A stretch of DNA of 14,002 nucleotides from an uncultured Lachnospiraceae bacterium (GCA_910587495.1 CAJUMT010000081.1:1-14002); one strand, 5' to 3'; shown: positions 7,524 through 13,479, numbered from the stretch's first letter. Notes: generated by a model from the sequence alone, not told the origin. A program made the numbers and translations.

Positions 7524-8255
7524 ATGAGAATAATGAAAGCAAGGGACTACAGCGACATGAGCCGTAAAGCGGCTAATCTTATTTCCGCCCAGATCCTCAT
7601 GAAGCCGGACTGTGTACTTGGGCTTGCGACGGGTTCTACGCCGGTCGGAATATATGAGAAGTTAGTCGAGTGGTATCATAAAGGAGATCTGGACTTTGGA
7701 GAAGTGACGACGGTCAATCTGGATGAATACCGGGGGCTTCCAAAAGAGAATGAACAAAGTTATTATTATTTTATGCACAGGCATCTGTTCAACCATGTGA
7801 ATATTGATCCAGGGCGTATCTTTCTGCCGGACGGAATGAATGAAGATTCGGATGCGGAATGCGAAAGATATGAGGAAGTGATCCGGTCGGTGGGCGGCGT
7901 TGATCTGCAGCTTCTCGGCATCGGGCACAACGGGCATATTGGTTTCAATGAACCGGGCGACACATTCGCAAAAGGGACCCACTGCGCAGACCTTCAGGAC
8001 AGGACTATTGAAGCAAATAAGCGTTTTTTTGCATCGGCCAGAGACGTTCCGAAGCAGGCGTACAGCATGGGAATCAAGACAATTATGGGAGCGAAAAAAA
8101 TCCTTGTGGCTGCAAGTGGGGAGGATAAGGCGGAGGCGCTGAAAAATTCCTTATTTGGGCCGGTGACCCCGCAGGTTCCGGGTTCCGTTCTTCAACTACA
8201 TCCAGATGTAACAGTAATTGCGGACGAGGCGGCATGGTCCAGATGTAATCTGTAA
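7524..8255 (+). CDS. nagB: Glucosamine-6-phosphate deaminase
   Basis: Converts glucosamine-6-P to fructose-6-P and ammonia. The phosphate loop is LGLATGSTP (32-40). NLDEY holds the proton-transfer aspartate Asp67, and GIGHNGHIGFNEP (132-144) carries His138 and Glu143 of the catalytic relay. PGSVLQLHP near the C terminus replaces the more usual PASxLQ. At 243 aa it matches the short, non-allosteric Firmicute form rather than the 266-aa E. coli enzyme. ATG 7524 begins 4 bp after the nanE stop, with AGGG about 8 nt upstream. It lies before nagA, completing the route from N-acetyl amino sugar phosphates to glycolysis. Confidence 0.96.
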   Translation: MRIMKARDYSDMSRKAANLISAQILMKPDCVLGLATGSTPVGIYEKLVEWYHKGDLDFGEVTTVNLDEYRGLPKENEQSYYYFMHRHLFNHVNIDPGRIFLPDGMNEDSDAECERYEEVIRSVGGVDLQLLGIGHNGHIGFNEPGDTFAKGTHCADLQDRTIEANKRFFASARDVPKQAYSMGIKTIMGAKKILVAASGEDKAEALKNSLFGPVTPQVPGSVLQLHPDVTVIADEAAWSRCNL

Positions 8256-8270
8256 TTCGGAGCGTGAAAG

Positions 8271-9395
8271 ATGAAAATTATCAATGCAAAGGTATATACT
8301 GAGGACGGTATTTTTAAGATACAGGACGTCTGCACGGACGGTGAAAAAATAGCAAAGCAAAGCACCGATGAGATATGCATCGACGGTACGGGATGTTATT
8401 TGATCCCCGGACTTACAGATATCCATTTTCACGGATGCATGGGATATGATTTCTGTGACGGTACAAAGGAATCCATAGAAGCGATGGCGGTGTATGAGGC
8501 TTCCCGCGGCGTCACGACCATCGTTCCGGCAACCATGACTTTAAGTAAAGACAGGCTGAAAAAGATCTGCGAAACCGCCGCTTCCTACACAAGCACAAGC
8601 GAAAGGGGCGCCGTTTTCTGCGGCATTCATATGGAGGGCCCTTTTATTGCGCGGGAAAAGAAAGGCGCGCAGAATGGGACTTATATACAAAAGCCCAGTG
8701 CAGAGATGTTTCGGGAGCTTAATGCGGCTTCCGGAAACAGGGTGAAACTTCTGGCCATCGCGCCGGAAGTGGAAGGTGCTTTTGACTGTATTGACGCGCT
8801 AAAAGATGAAGTTGTCCTCTCCATCGCCCACACAGCGGCGGACTATGAAACGGCGTCCGAGGCATTCAGGCACGGCGTCCGGCATGTGACACATCTATAT
8901 AATGCCATGGAAGGACTGCGCAGCCGTGCTCCTGGCGTGGTGGGGGCGGCGGCGGACCATGATAAGGTGGAGGCGGAGCTTATTTGCGATGGTATTCACA
9001 TTCATCCGGCAACGGTACGCCAGACATTTAAAATGTTTGGCGACGACAGGATTATCTTTATCAGCGATTCGATGGAAGCAACAGGCATGCCGGACGGAAC
9101 ATACGCTCTGGGCGGACAAAAAGTCACAAAAAAAGGGAACCTGGCCACGCTTGCCGACGGTACGCTGGCCGGTTCCGTAACGGACCTGATGGATTGCATG
9201 CGCACGGCAGTGCAGAAAATGCAGATACCACTGGAAACCGCGGTCAAATGCGCGGCGGTCAATCCGGCAAAGTCCGTGGGGATCTACGGCCAATATGGCA
9301 GTATTACTGTGGGAAAAACCGCAAATATGGTCTTGTTAAGGGAAGAAGACCTTAGTATTGTGCGGGTGTTTTTGAGGGGAAAAGGGATTATATAA
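8271..9395 (+). CDS. nagA: N-acetylglucosamine-6-phosphate deacetylase
   Basis: Hydrolyses GlcNAc-6-P to glucosamine-6-P and acetate. This amidohydrolase-fold enzyme shows PGLTDIHFHG with the His52-x-His54 pair, HMEGPFI with metal ligand Glu122, His187 in IAHTAA, His208 in THLYNAM, the substrate loop CDGIHIHP, and catalytic Asp266 in ISDSMEATGMPDG. The final GKTANMVLL is typical of the C-terminal beta domain. At 374 aa it is full length. ATG 8271 follows the nagB stop by 15 bp. It appears to be the last gene of the operon; no clear rightward terminator follows, and its last 60 bp overlap the 3' end of the convergent remnant gene. Confidence 0.96.
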   Translation: MKIINAKVYTEDGIFKIQDVCTDGEKIAKQSTDEICIDGTGCYLIPGLTDIHFHGCMGYDFCDGTKESIEAMAVYEASRGVTTIVPATMTLSKDRLKKICETAASYTSTSERGAVFCGIHMEGPFIAREKKGAQNGTYIQKPSAEMFRELNAASGNRVKLLAIAPEVEGAFDCIDALKDEVVLSIAHTAADYETASEAFRHGVRHVTHLYNAMEGLRSRAPGVVGAAADHDKVEAELICDGIHIHPATVRQTFKMFGDDRIIFISDSMEATGMPDGTYALGGQKVTKKGNLATLADGTLAGSVTDLMDCMRTAVQKMQIPLETAVKCAAVNPAKSVGIYGQYGSITVGKTANMVLLREEDLSIVRVFLRGKGII

Positions 9396-10202
9396 GATTT
9401 TTGCCGGCCAGCCTTTTTTCAGATTGTAAAACAGCATGGCAGAAAAACGGTTATTAATGACTGCATTTTCCTCCGCGCTGTTTTCCGGCGCGGCGACATT
9501 CGATTCTTGTATGTTCAGATTTGGAAGGATGATTTTAAAAGCATTGTCAGAAGTTTCAATTTTCGGTTCCTTTCCGGTTCCTGCGTAAGCCCCCATAATC
9601 TTTAACATCCCTGTTCCATAGGCTTCAATCAATTCCAGACGGTAGAATACATTCGCCAGCTTTACATTCCGGCATACGGAAATTCCCATCATGACATTCT
9701 TTAAGGTTACGCCGCTTACAAGACCTCCAATCGAAGTAAATTCAATCCGATCTGTATAAAGGCTGATGAATGTGCTGGCACGGAAAGAATATTCGCGATG
9801 CACAAGCAGATTCAAAAGCGCCTCCCTGACAGCGGTTTCTGGATAGTCCCTCTGGTCGATCCGGCGTAATTTTTGGAAGGAAGAATGTGTCTGGTTCCGA
9901 AAGTCAATGTAATCATATGCTTCGCTCATCTGTCGGAACAGGGAACCGGAGAACTCTTTCCGATCTTTAAATTCATTTTGGTTAGTTCCCTGAAAGACGG
10001 CTGCTTTAATCGTATGCACACACTGGTCGGACAGCAATAACCCTAAATTCGTATAAACACCGTCATGGCTCATAATACCTAAAGTTTTCATCTGCGCCTC
10101 TCCAAACAAGGTGTTTCTTTCGGAAAATTCCTTTTTGGCTGCCTCAAAGGTTAAGTCCTGTTCCAGAGACCGCATTTCTTCAAAATGGTCTCCGTCTGTC
10201 TC
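9336..10202 (-). pseudogene. Remnant of an AlbA_2/HATPase_c_4-type putative transcriptional regulator (COG2865-like)
   Basis: The translated frame matches the middle and C-terminal part of the large proteins with an N-terminal AlbA_2 (Schlafen-like) domain and a HATPase_c_4 domain. Visible features are EEMRSLEQDLTF, TNLGLLLSDQ, the conserved REALLNLLVHREYSF (ATPase-like segment), DRIEFTSIGGLVSG, and KLANVFYRLELIEAYGTG. The N-terminal AlbA_2 domain is missing: homologous codons begin abruptly at about 10202 and run straight into hicB in another frame. The C terminus is also lost, since the usual winged-helix tail is absent and the last residues are antisense to nagA. An ATG at 10175 could still start about 279 aa, but no good ribosome site precedes it. 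This is a doubly truncated relic rather than a working gene. Confidence 0.8.
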
Positions 10203-10549
10203 TTTATATTCTTTTCAGCAAAAGTATTCAGCCATGCAGGAATAGTAAGGTTTTTTCTTACAGCTTTTTCACCATATTTTTCTTCATAGGCATCAATGTC
10301 TAATAATAACATATTTACCATGCACCCATTTTCGGCGGTTATTTCAGAATAGTCGGAAGCTTGTGGGATTTGCTCCCCATCTTCAAGTTCTCCCAATATC
10401 CAACCACTGGCTGCGTCAATCCCCATTTCAATAGCCTGTTCTAAGTTTTTTCCCTCTGTTACACAACCGGGTAAATCTGGAAATTCTACCACATATCCAC
10501 CGCTTTGATCTGTAAAAGGTTTAAATATAGCCGGATAAATTAATTTCAA
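10151..10549 (-). pseudogene. hicB: HicB-family antitoxin, C-terminal DNA-binding domain truncated
   Basis: The N-terminal HicB fold is intact: MKLIYPAIFKPF, then GGYVVEFPDLPGCVTEG, then LEQAIEMGIDAASGWI. The C-terminal ribbon-helix-helix begins as VRKNLTIPAWLNTFAEKN (about 98-114), then breaks into unrelated sequence (about 18 residues) that is the out-of-frame start of the downstream AlbA-type remnant. The second helix, needed for dimer formation and operator binding, is missing. The start is TTG at 10549, because GGAGG (10558-10562) lies 8 nt upstream and overlaps the earlier in-frame GTG. The product would be 132 aa. HicB neutralises the HicA mRNA-cleaving toxin; the toxin gene here survives only as a scrap, so the pair is dead. 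The frame itself has no internal stop, so an N-terminal HicB peptide may still be made. Confidence 0.78.
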
Positions 10550-10588
10550 TATATGCACCTCCGTTTATATAGACTAAATAAATGGGGC

Positions 10589-10624
10589 TTAAAGTCCCGC
10601 TTGTTTCAAAATTGATATTTGAAT
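10589..10624 (-). pseudogene. hicA toxin remnant (last codons only)
   Basis: The minus strand reads ISILKQAGL followed by TAA, matching the typical HicA C terminus (SILKQAGL), 39 bp before the hicB start where hicA normally ends. An in-frame stop lies 11 codons upstream, and nothing like the rest of HicA is visible. The toxin gene has been almost wholly deleted. Confidence 0.6.
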
Positions 10625-10630
10625 TTATTG

Positions 10631-10649
10631 AATGCGTATTATGCGCATT
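10631..10649. repeat. Inverted repeat AATGCG-N7-CGCATT
   Basis: A 6-bp perfect inverted repeat with a 7-bp centre sits about 30 bp upstream of the rightward promoter at 10679. It could be an operator for the gene remnant that follows. No partner regulator is visible. Confidence 0.35.
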
Positions 10650-10678
10650 GTCGATATCTTTATTCTTTGAATATCCGG

Positions 10679-10707
10679 TTGAAAATAATAAATATATGAT
10701 TTACAAT
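10679..10707 (+). promoter_or_regulatory. Candidate sigma-A promoter of the interrupted gene
   Basis: TTGAAA (10679-10684) and TACAAT (10702-10707) are spaced 17 bp apart, a near-consensus pair, about 65 bp upstream of an AAGGAG site and ATG at 10771. It points into the frameshifted remnant at 10771-10856. Confidence 0.6.
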
Positions 10708-10770
10708 AAGAAACAGGATAGTGTACAGCACTGCTGTCAGAAGTGAGAAAATAGATTCAGGAAGGAGTGT

Positions 10771-10916
10771 ATGTATAGGATGATGGCAGAAAAAAATATA
10801 CGTTAGATGATCTGTACATCGGCATGATAGCAAAGGCGGAGCAGCTTAGTGAAATTTCACATAAACCTCAAGCAAATTTTCAAACTATCTTTTCATATCT
10901 CGGCAAATGGCGATAA
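10771..10916 (+). pseudogene. Frameshifted 5' remnant of a rightward gene, cut near the element end
   Basis: Starting from ATG 10771, 10780 or 10783 behind AAGGAG (10762-10767), the frame stops at TAG 10804. The next frame gives YTLDDLYIGMIAKAEQLSEI, which looks like real protein. The two frames join if the A run at 10790-10796 had one more A. The family is not recognised. After about 10856 the sequence changes character, and the frame closes at 10914-10916 among the putative integrase-binding repeats. I infer a chromosomal gene that was interrupted by the element and has decayed. Confidence 0.45.
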
Positions 10917-10991
10917 GTCTTGGATTTTAAGGCTTTTTCGCCATTTGTCATATCGGGAGATACTTGGCATATCTTGATGCTTCTCGGCATA
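10899..10991. repeat. Three direct CTYGGCAWA repeats, candidate integrase arm sites
   Basis: CTCGGCAAA (10899-10907), CTTGGCATA (10963-10971) and CTCGGCATA (10983-10991) lie in the same orientation between the element edge and the int gene. The last two are spaced 20 bp apart, about two helical turns. Tn916 integrase binds direct repeats inside the element ends through its N-terminal domain, so these are reasonable arm-type sites. Confidence 0.45.
10904..10947. repeat. 10-bp inverted repeat near the element end
   Basis: CAAATGGCGA (10904-10913) and TCGCCATTTG (10938-10947) are perfect inverse copies separated by 24 bp. In the leftward int transcript they would form a hairpin about 90 nt after the int stop. 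No T run follows in that direction, so it is a poor intrinsic terminator; an attachment-site or RNA-end role is possible. Confidence 0.5.
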
Positions 10992-11038
10992 TTTTTGAAT
11001 CCAAAAGTAGTACGACAGTAGTAAAAGCACCGATTCGG

Positions 11039-12226
11039 CTATGCCGCCAGACGCTCCATTTCTGCCTTTGCGGAATCGTAGGTTGCATGGGCGTAATAGT
11101 TCAGCGTCATCGTGATGTTAGCGTGTCCCATGATATACTGCAACGCCTTGGGGTTCATGCCTGCGTTTGCTAACCGTGTGCAGAACGTGTGTCTGAGGAT
11201 GTGGGGCGTGATGTTCGGAAGCTGCTCTTTGTTCTGCTTGTTGTACTTCTTCACAAGCCCTTTCAGCATACTGTCGTAATTCGCTGACACCTTGGGCATC
11301 CCGTCATTTTTGAGGAACAGGAAGTTTTTATATCCCTCTACACTGAATGGGGCGGCGTTGCTCCGATTCTTCAGCACACGCTTCAACGCTTGGTAGACTT
11401 CTTCGCTCATGGGAATCTGCCGTATGCCGTTCTTGGTCTTTGGCGTTTCGATATAGTAGCCGATGTCGGCATCCCGCAAAAGCTGATGGTCTACATTGAT
11501 TTGGCGGTTTTTGAAGTCCAGTGCCGTGGTGAGACCGCAGAACTCGGAAATTCTAAGTCCTGTGCCGAGCAGGATGATTACCTCGTCACGGTATTTCCTA
11601 TATACCGTATCTTGCTCCATGAATGCCAAAAGGCTTTCTTCCTGCTTTGGCGTTAAAGCCGCTTTGCGCTCCCTGTCGTCCTCGATGACTGTATCAAGGG
11701 CGAAGTTAAAGGGATTCTTGCGGATACAGTCGTCCTCGATGGCGGTGTAGAATGCCGCCTTGAGGGAGCGTTTGAAATTGCTGATGGTCTGGAAAGCGAA
11801 GCCTTTCTCGCTCATCCGTATCGCCCATTCCTTTGCGTCCGACTGCTTCACGGTATCAATGCTTTTCATGCCAAAAGGGTCGTCCTGCAACAAGCCCATA
11901 AGGTAGTCACGCCCTTTTTTCGTGCCGTGTTTTACGTTCTTCCGAAGACCGTTCTGCTTTGCGTAGAGCTGGCATACTGTCATTTTCTTGCCGATGGTGT
12001 CGATGCCATCCTCCAAGTCCCTGCTGATTTCCTTTATCTTGTCCCTCAGAGCAGGAAGCTCCCGCTTGCCCGCAGGGGTCTTGTCCGTGGCTACCAGTTT
12101 CCATGAGTAGACAAACTGCTGCTTGCCGAATGCGTCTATATATTTGTATGCGTATCTCCCGTCTTTTCTCTGGCTCTCTCCAGTCCTTAATATTCGTCCT
12201 TTGTTGTCACGTCTCTTTTCTGACAT
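11039..12226 (-). CDS. int: Tn916-type tyrosine integrase
   Basis: Cuts and joins the element ends during excision and integration. The N terminus (MSEKRRDNKGRIL, then RKDGRYAYKYIDAFGK, about 1-75) is the Tn916-like arm-binding domain. A core-binding SAM-like domain follows (about 80-165), then the catalytic domain with the first Arg in GTGLRISEFCGL, Lys in TPKTKNGIR, HILRH with the His/Arg pair, the GHANITMT His, and nucleophile Tyr378 in NYYAH. All six expected catalytic positions appear present. At 395 aa it is close to the 405 aa of Tn916 Int. The start is ATG 12226, with AAAGGAG 9 nt upstream; the reading frame extends further but without a site. It lies 79 bp after xis and has its own candidate promoter. 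Confidence 0.96.
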   Translation of the reverse strand: MSEKRRDNKGRILRTGESQRKDGRYAYKYIDAFGKQQFVYSWKLVATDKTPAGKRELPALRDKIKEISRDLEDGIDTIGKKMTVCQLYAKQNGLRKNVKHGTKKGRDYLMGLLQDDPFGMKSIDTVKQSDAKEWAIRMSEKGFAFQTISNFKRSLKAAFYTAIEDDCIRKNPFNFALDTVIEDDRERKAALTPKQEESLLAFMEQDTVYRKYRDEVIILLGTGLRISEFCGLTTALDFKNRQINVDHQLLRDADIGYYIETPKTKNGIRQIPMSEEVYQALKRVLKNRSNAAPFSVEGYKNFLFLKNDGMPKVSANYDSMLKGLVKKYNKQNKEQLPNITPHILRHTFCTRLANAGMNPKALQYIMGHANITMTLNYYAHATYDSAKAEMERLAA

Positions 12227-12251
12227 AGTGTGAAGCTCCTTTCCGTTCTGG

Positions 12252-12305
12252 AACGAGCCTTGATACGACATACCTCTATTATACCGATATTTCGGCTCGT
12301 TGCAA
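12252..12305 (-). promoter_or_regulatory. Candidate int promoter within an inverted repeat
   Basis: On the minus strand TTGCAA (12300-12305) and TATAAT (12278-12283) are spaced 16 bp apart in the xis-int gap. A perfect 8-bp inverted repeat, AACGAGCC (12252-12259) and GGCTCGTT (12294-12301), flanks the -10 and overlaps the -35. A small CCGA/TCGG stem (12284-12295) fills the spacer. This would let int be made without xis. Confidence 0.6.
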
Positions 12306-12509
12306 CTATATGACCTCCATGGAATCAATCATTTTTTCAAACTGCTTCCGCTTAATCTGCACACGGTTTCCGTTCATAATCAGCCAGTTTGCGTTGGGGT
12401 GTTCGTCCGCTAACTGGCGGAGCTTCTTTTCCCCGATGCGGAAATACTTTGCGGCTTCCTCGATTGTGAGGGTGTATTTCTCCCAGATGGGAACCTCTGT
12501 GTAGTTCAT
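12306..12509 (-). CDS. xis: Tn916-type excisionase
   Basis: Small winged-helix DNA-bending protein that directs Int toward excision. The sequence has the MerR/excisionase-like helix-turn-helix LTIEEAAKYFRIGEKKLRQL (about 15-34), then NANWLIMNGNRVQIKRKQFEKM, typical of Tn916 Xis. At 67 aa it equals Tn916 Xis in length. The start is ATG 12509 because AGGAGG (12514-12519) lies 4 nt upstream; the in-frame extension upstream has no site. The stop directly touches the -35 of the int promoter. A terminator lies just upstream of the ribosome site, so xis expression may depend on read-through from the mazF side. Confidence 0.92.
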   Translation of the reverse strand: MNYTEVPIWEKYTLTIEEAAKYFRIGEKKLRQLADEHPNANWLIMNGNRVQIKRKQFEKMIDSMEVI

Positions 12510-12521
12510 AAAACCTCCTGT

Positions 12522-12554
12522 CAAAAAATAAGCCTGTGCGGGATAGGCACAAGC
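12522..12554 (-). terminator. Intrinsic terminator between mazF and xis
   Basis: On the minus strand GCTTGTGC (12547-12554) pairs with GCACAGGC (12532-12539), 8 bp with one G-U, closing a 7-nt loop and followed by TTATTTTTT. It lies 6 bp after the mazF stop and directly before the xis ribosome site, so it separates mazF transcription from xis-int unless bypassed. Confidence 0.8.
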
Positions 12555-12559
12555 GTTAC

Positions 12560-12928
12560 TTAGGGTTGCTGTTCTGTTGCCGCCAAGTCTATACTGACGG
12601 CGAGGGAGCGGTTGAGCTTTGGCAGGATGTTTTCGGGAAGCCTGCCGATGTAGTTCTCCAGTCTCCGCTTGTCTATGGTGCGGATTTGCTCTGCAAGGAT
12701 GAGGGAGTTCTTGTCAAGCCCCTCGAAGCTGCCTACCTCGGTATGTGTGGGCAGCTTTGCCTTTGTATGCACTCGGCTCGTGATTGGCACGATGATGACG
12801 GTGGGGCTGTGGGTATTCCCTATATCGTTGGAGACGATGAGTACGGGTCGCCTGCCGCCCTGTTCCGAGCCGACAATGGGGTTTAGGTCTGCGTAGAAGA
12901 TATCCCCACGCTTGATAGCTCTTTCCAT
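12560..12928 (-). CDS. MazF/PemK-family endoribonuclease toxin
   Basis: Probable sequence-specific mRNA interferase of a type II toxin-antitoxin family. The N terminus KRGDIFYADLNPIVGSEQGG, followed by RRPVLIVSND, carries the family's RG(D/E)...GSEQGGxRP catalytic arginine region. The second strand set is VIIVPITSRVHTKAKLPTHT, with the conserved Thr-Ser, followed by LILAEQIRTIDKRRL. At 122 aa it is typical for Firmicute MazF. ATG 12928 has AGGAGG (12940-12945) 11 nt upstream, a long spacing. No MazE-like antitoxin is visible on either side; upstream lies a hairpin-rich stretch of about 600 bp, and downstream a terminator then xis. MazF-like genes do occur in gut Clostridia integrative elements as single genes, so it may be a maintenance factor or a regulator of element RNAs. 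Toxicity is inferred. Confidence 0.93.
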   Translation of the reverse strand: MERAIKRGDIFYADLNPIVGSEQGGRRPVLIVSNDIGNTHSPTVIIVPITSRVHTKAKLPTHTEVGSFEGLDKNSLILAEQIRTIDKRRLENYIGRLPENILPKLNRSLAVSIDLAATEQQP

Positions 12929-12954
12929 TATGTGTTTGACCTCCTATTTGGATT

Positions 12955-13320
12955 TAGGCAGGGGATTCCTGCCTATGTAGCAGCCAGATACAAGGGAGTG
13001 TTTAAGGTCGGGGGAGCATAAAACAAAGCTCCGTTTCCATAGACCGCCCTGCATCTGGCTTGATATGATAGGAGCATTTCTATGTTGTCCAAAGCCAGCA
13101 GAGCTGGCTTTACACCCACGAAATGCAAATGCGTTAGATAACGCATAGAATCCACCAAACGGTCAGCAGCGAACTGACGCCACGGGAATCTCACCCCAAC
13201 TGTCGGTCTGACAGAGCCGCCCTCATTGCCTGCGGCGGATTGGCTACCGCTCGGACTGTGACTGGACGGGAGTATCATTGTCCTCTTTGTGGGTCATGGC
13301 GAAATCGGGGGCTACCCGAT
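12955..13320 (-). other. Hairpin-rich segment upstream of mazF (candidate structured leader RNA)
   Basis: Perfect stems visible: TAGGCAGG/CCTGCCTA (12955-12975), AGCCAGAT (12982-12989) with ATCTGGCT (13053-13060) enclosing GGAGC/GCTCC (13013-13032), AAAGCCAGC/GCTGGCTTT (13091-13111, 3-nt loop) nested inside GCATTTC (13074-13080) with GAAATGC (13120-13126), ATGCGTTA/TAACGCAT (13129-13146), GTCAG/CTGAC (13162-13178), CTGTC/GACAG (13200-13214), CCGCC/GGCGG (13217-13238) and ATCGGG/CCCGAT (13304-13320). An alternative pairing, TTCTATG (13078-13084) with CATAGAA (13144-13150), competes with the nested stem. The density is far above ordinary coding DNA. The strand is inferred from mazF orientation. 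Confidence 0.55.
12973..13278 (-). CDS. Hypothetical 101-aa open frame over the hairpin region, doubtful
   Basis: ATG 13278 opens 101 codons ending 45 bp before mazF. AAGAGG lies only a few bases before the ATG, too close to be convincing. The product has no motif I recognise, is rich in Ser/Ala/Leu/Val and has almost no Lys, unlike its neighbours. Its whole length is filled with inverted repeats. The start overlaps the stop of a 23-codon frame (ATGA), one of a chain of such overlaps. It could be a real small protein translated by coupling, but an RNA or DNA structure explains the sequence better. Confidence 0.25.
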   Translation of the reverse strand: MILPSSHSPSGSQSAAGNEGGSVRPTVGVRFPWRQFAADRLVDSMRYLTHLHFVGVKPALLALDNIEMLLSYQARCRAVYGNGALFYAPPTLNTPLYLAAT

Positions 13321-13385
13321 ATTTTGAGTCGGTAATTTCCGCTCACCACCTTTCATCGCTTCTGCTTTTTCGGCAGGTCATGGCG
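13292..13385. repeat. Two direct copies of GGTCATGGCG
   Basis: The 10-bp word occurs at 13292-13301 and 13376-13385, 84 bp apart and in the same orientation, in DNA with no clear gene between the sigma terminator and the hairpin segment. A protein-binding role is possible; no further copy was noticed. Confidence 0.4.
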
Positions 13386-13429
13386 TACCGCTGCACACGC
13401 TTTTGCTCATCACAATCACAAAGAGAATG

Positions 13430-13458
13430 TATTTGGTGAATGGGTATTCGGTTGTCAA
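13430..13458 (-). promoter_or_regulatory. Weak promoter candidate upstream of the hairpin region and mazF
   Basis: A perfect -35 TTGACA on the minus strand (13453-13458) lies just after the sigma-gene terminator, where a new promoter is needed. At 17 bp the -10 is only CAAATA (13430-13435), and a better TACATT is too far away at 21 bp. If used, it would give mazF a leader of about 500 nt. Confidence 0.3.
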
Positions 13459-13479
13459 GGAGCTTGGGGAAGCCTATAG

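Noticed and set aside
2323..9395. Calling the locus a mannitol operon or a standard sialic acid cluster
   Set aside because: No mannitol-1-phosphate dehydrogenase, NanA, sialidase or sialate transporter is present; the downstream enzymes are for N-acetyl amino sugars.
9396..9425. Intrinsic terminator after nagA (TTGCCGGCCAGCC then T run)
   Set aside because: The T run is present but no stable stem ends directly before it; GCCGGC alone is a short palindrome.
10790..10800. Programmed -1 frameshift at A AAA AAT
   Set aside because: The heptamer fits the slippery pattern, but no downstream structure or conserved product is evident and the gene is cut short soon after, so decay is simpler.
12955..13320. 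CRISPR array or group II intron
   Set aside because: The stems differ from one another with no regular repeat-spacer unit, and no reverse transcriptase or cas gene is present.
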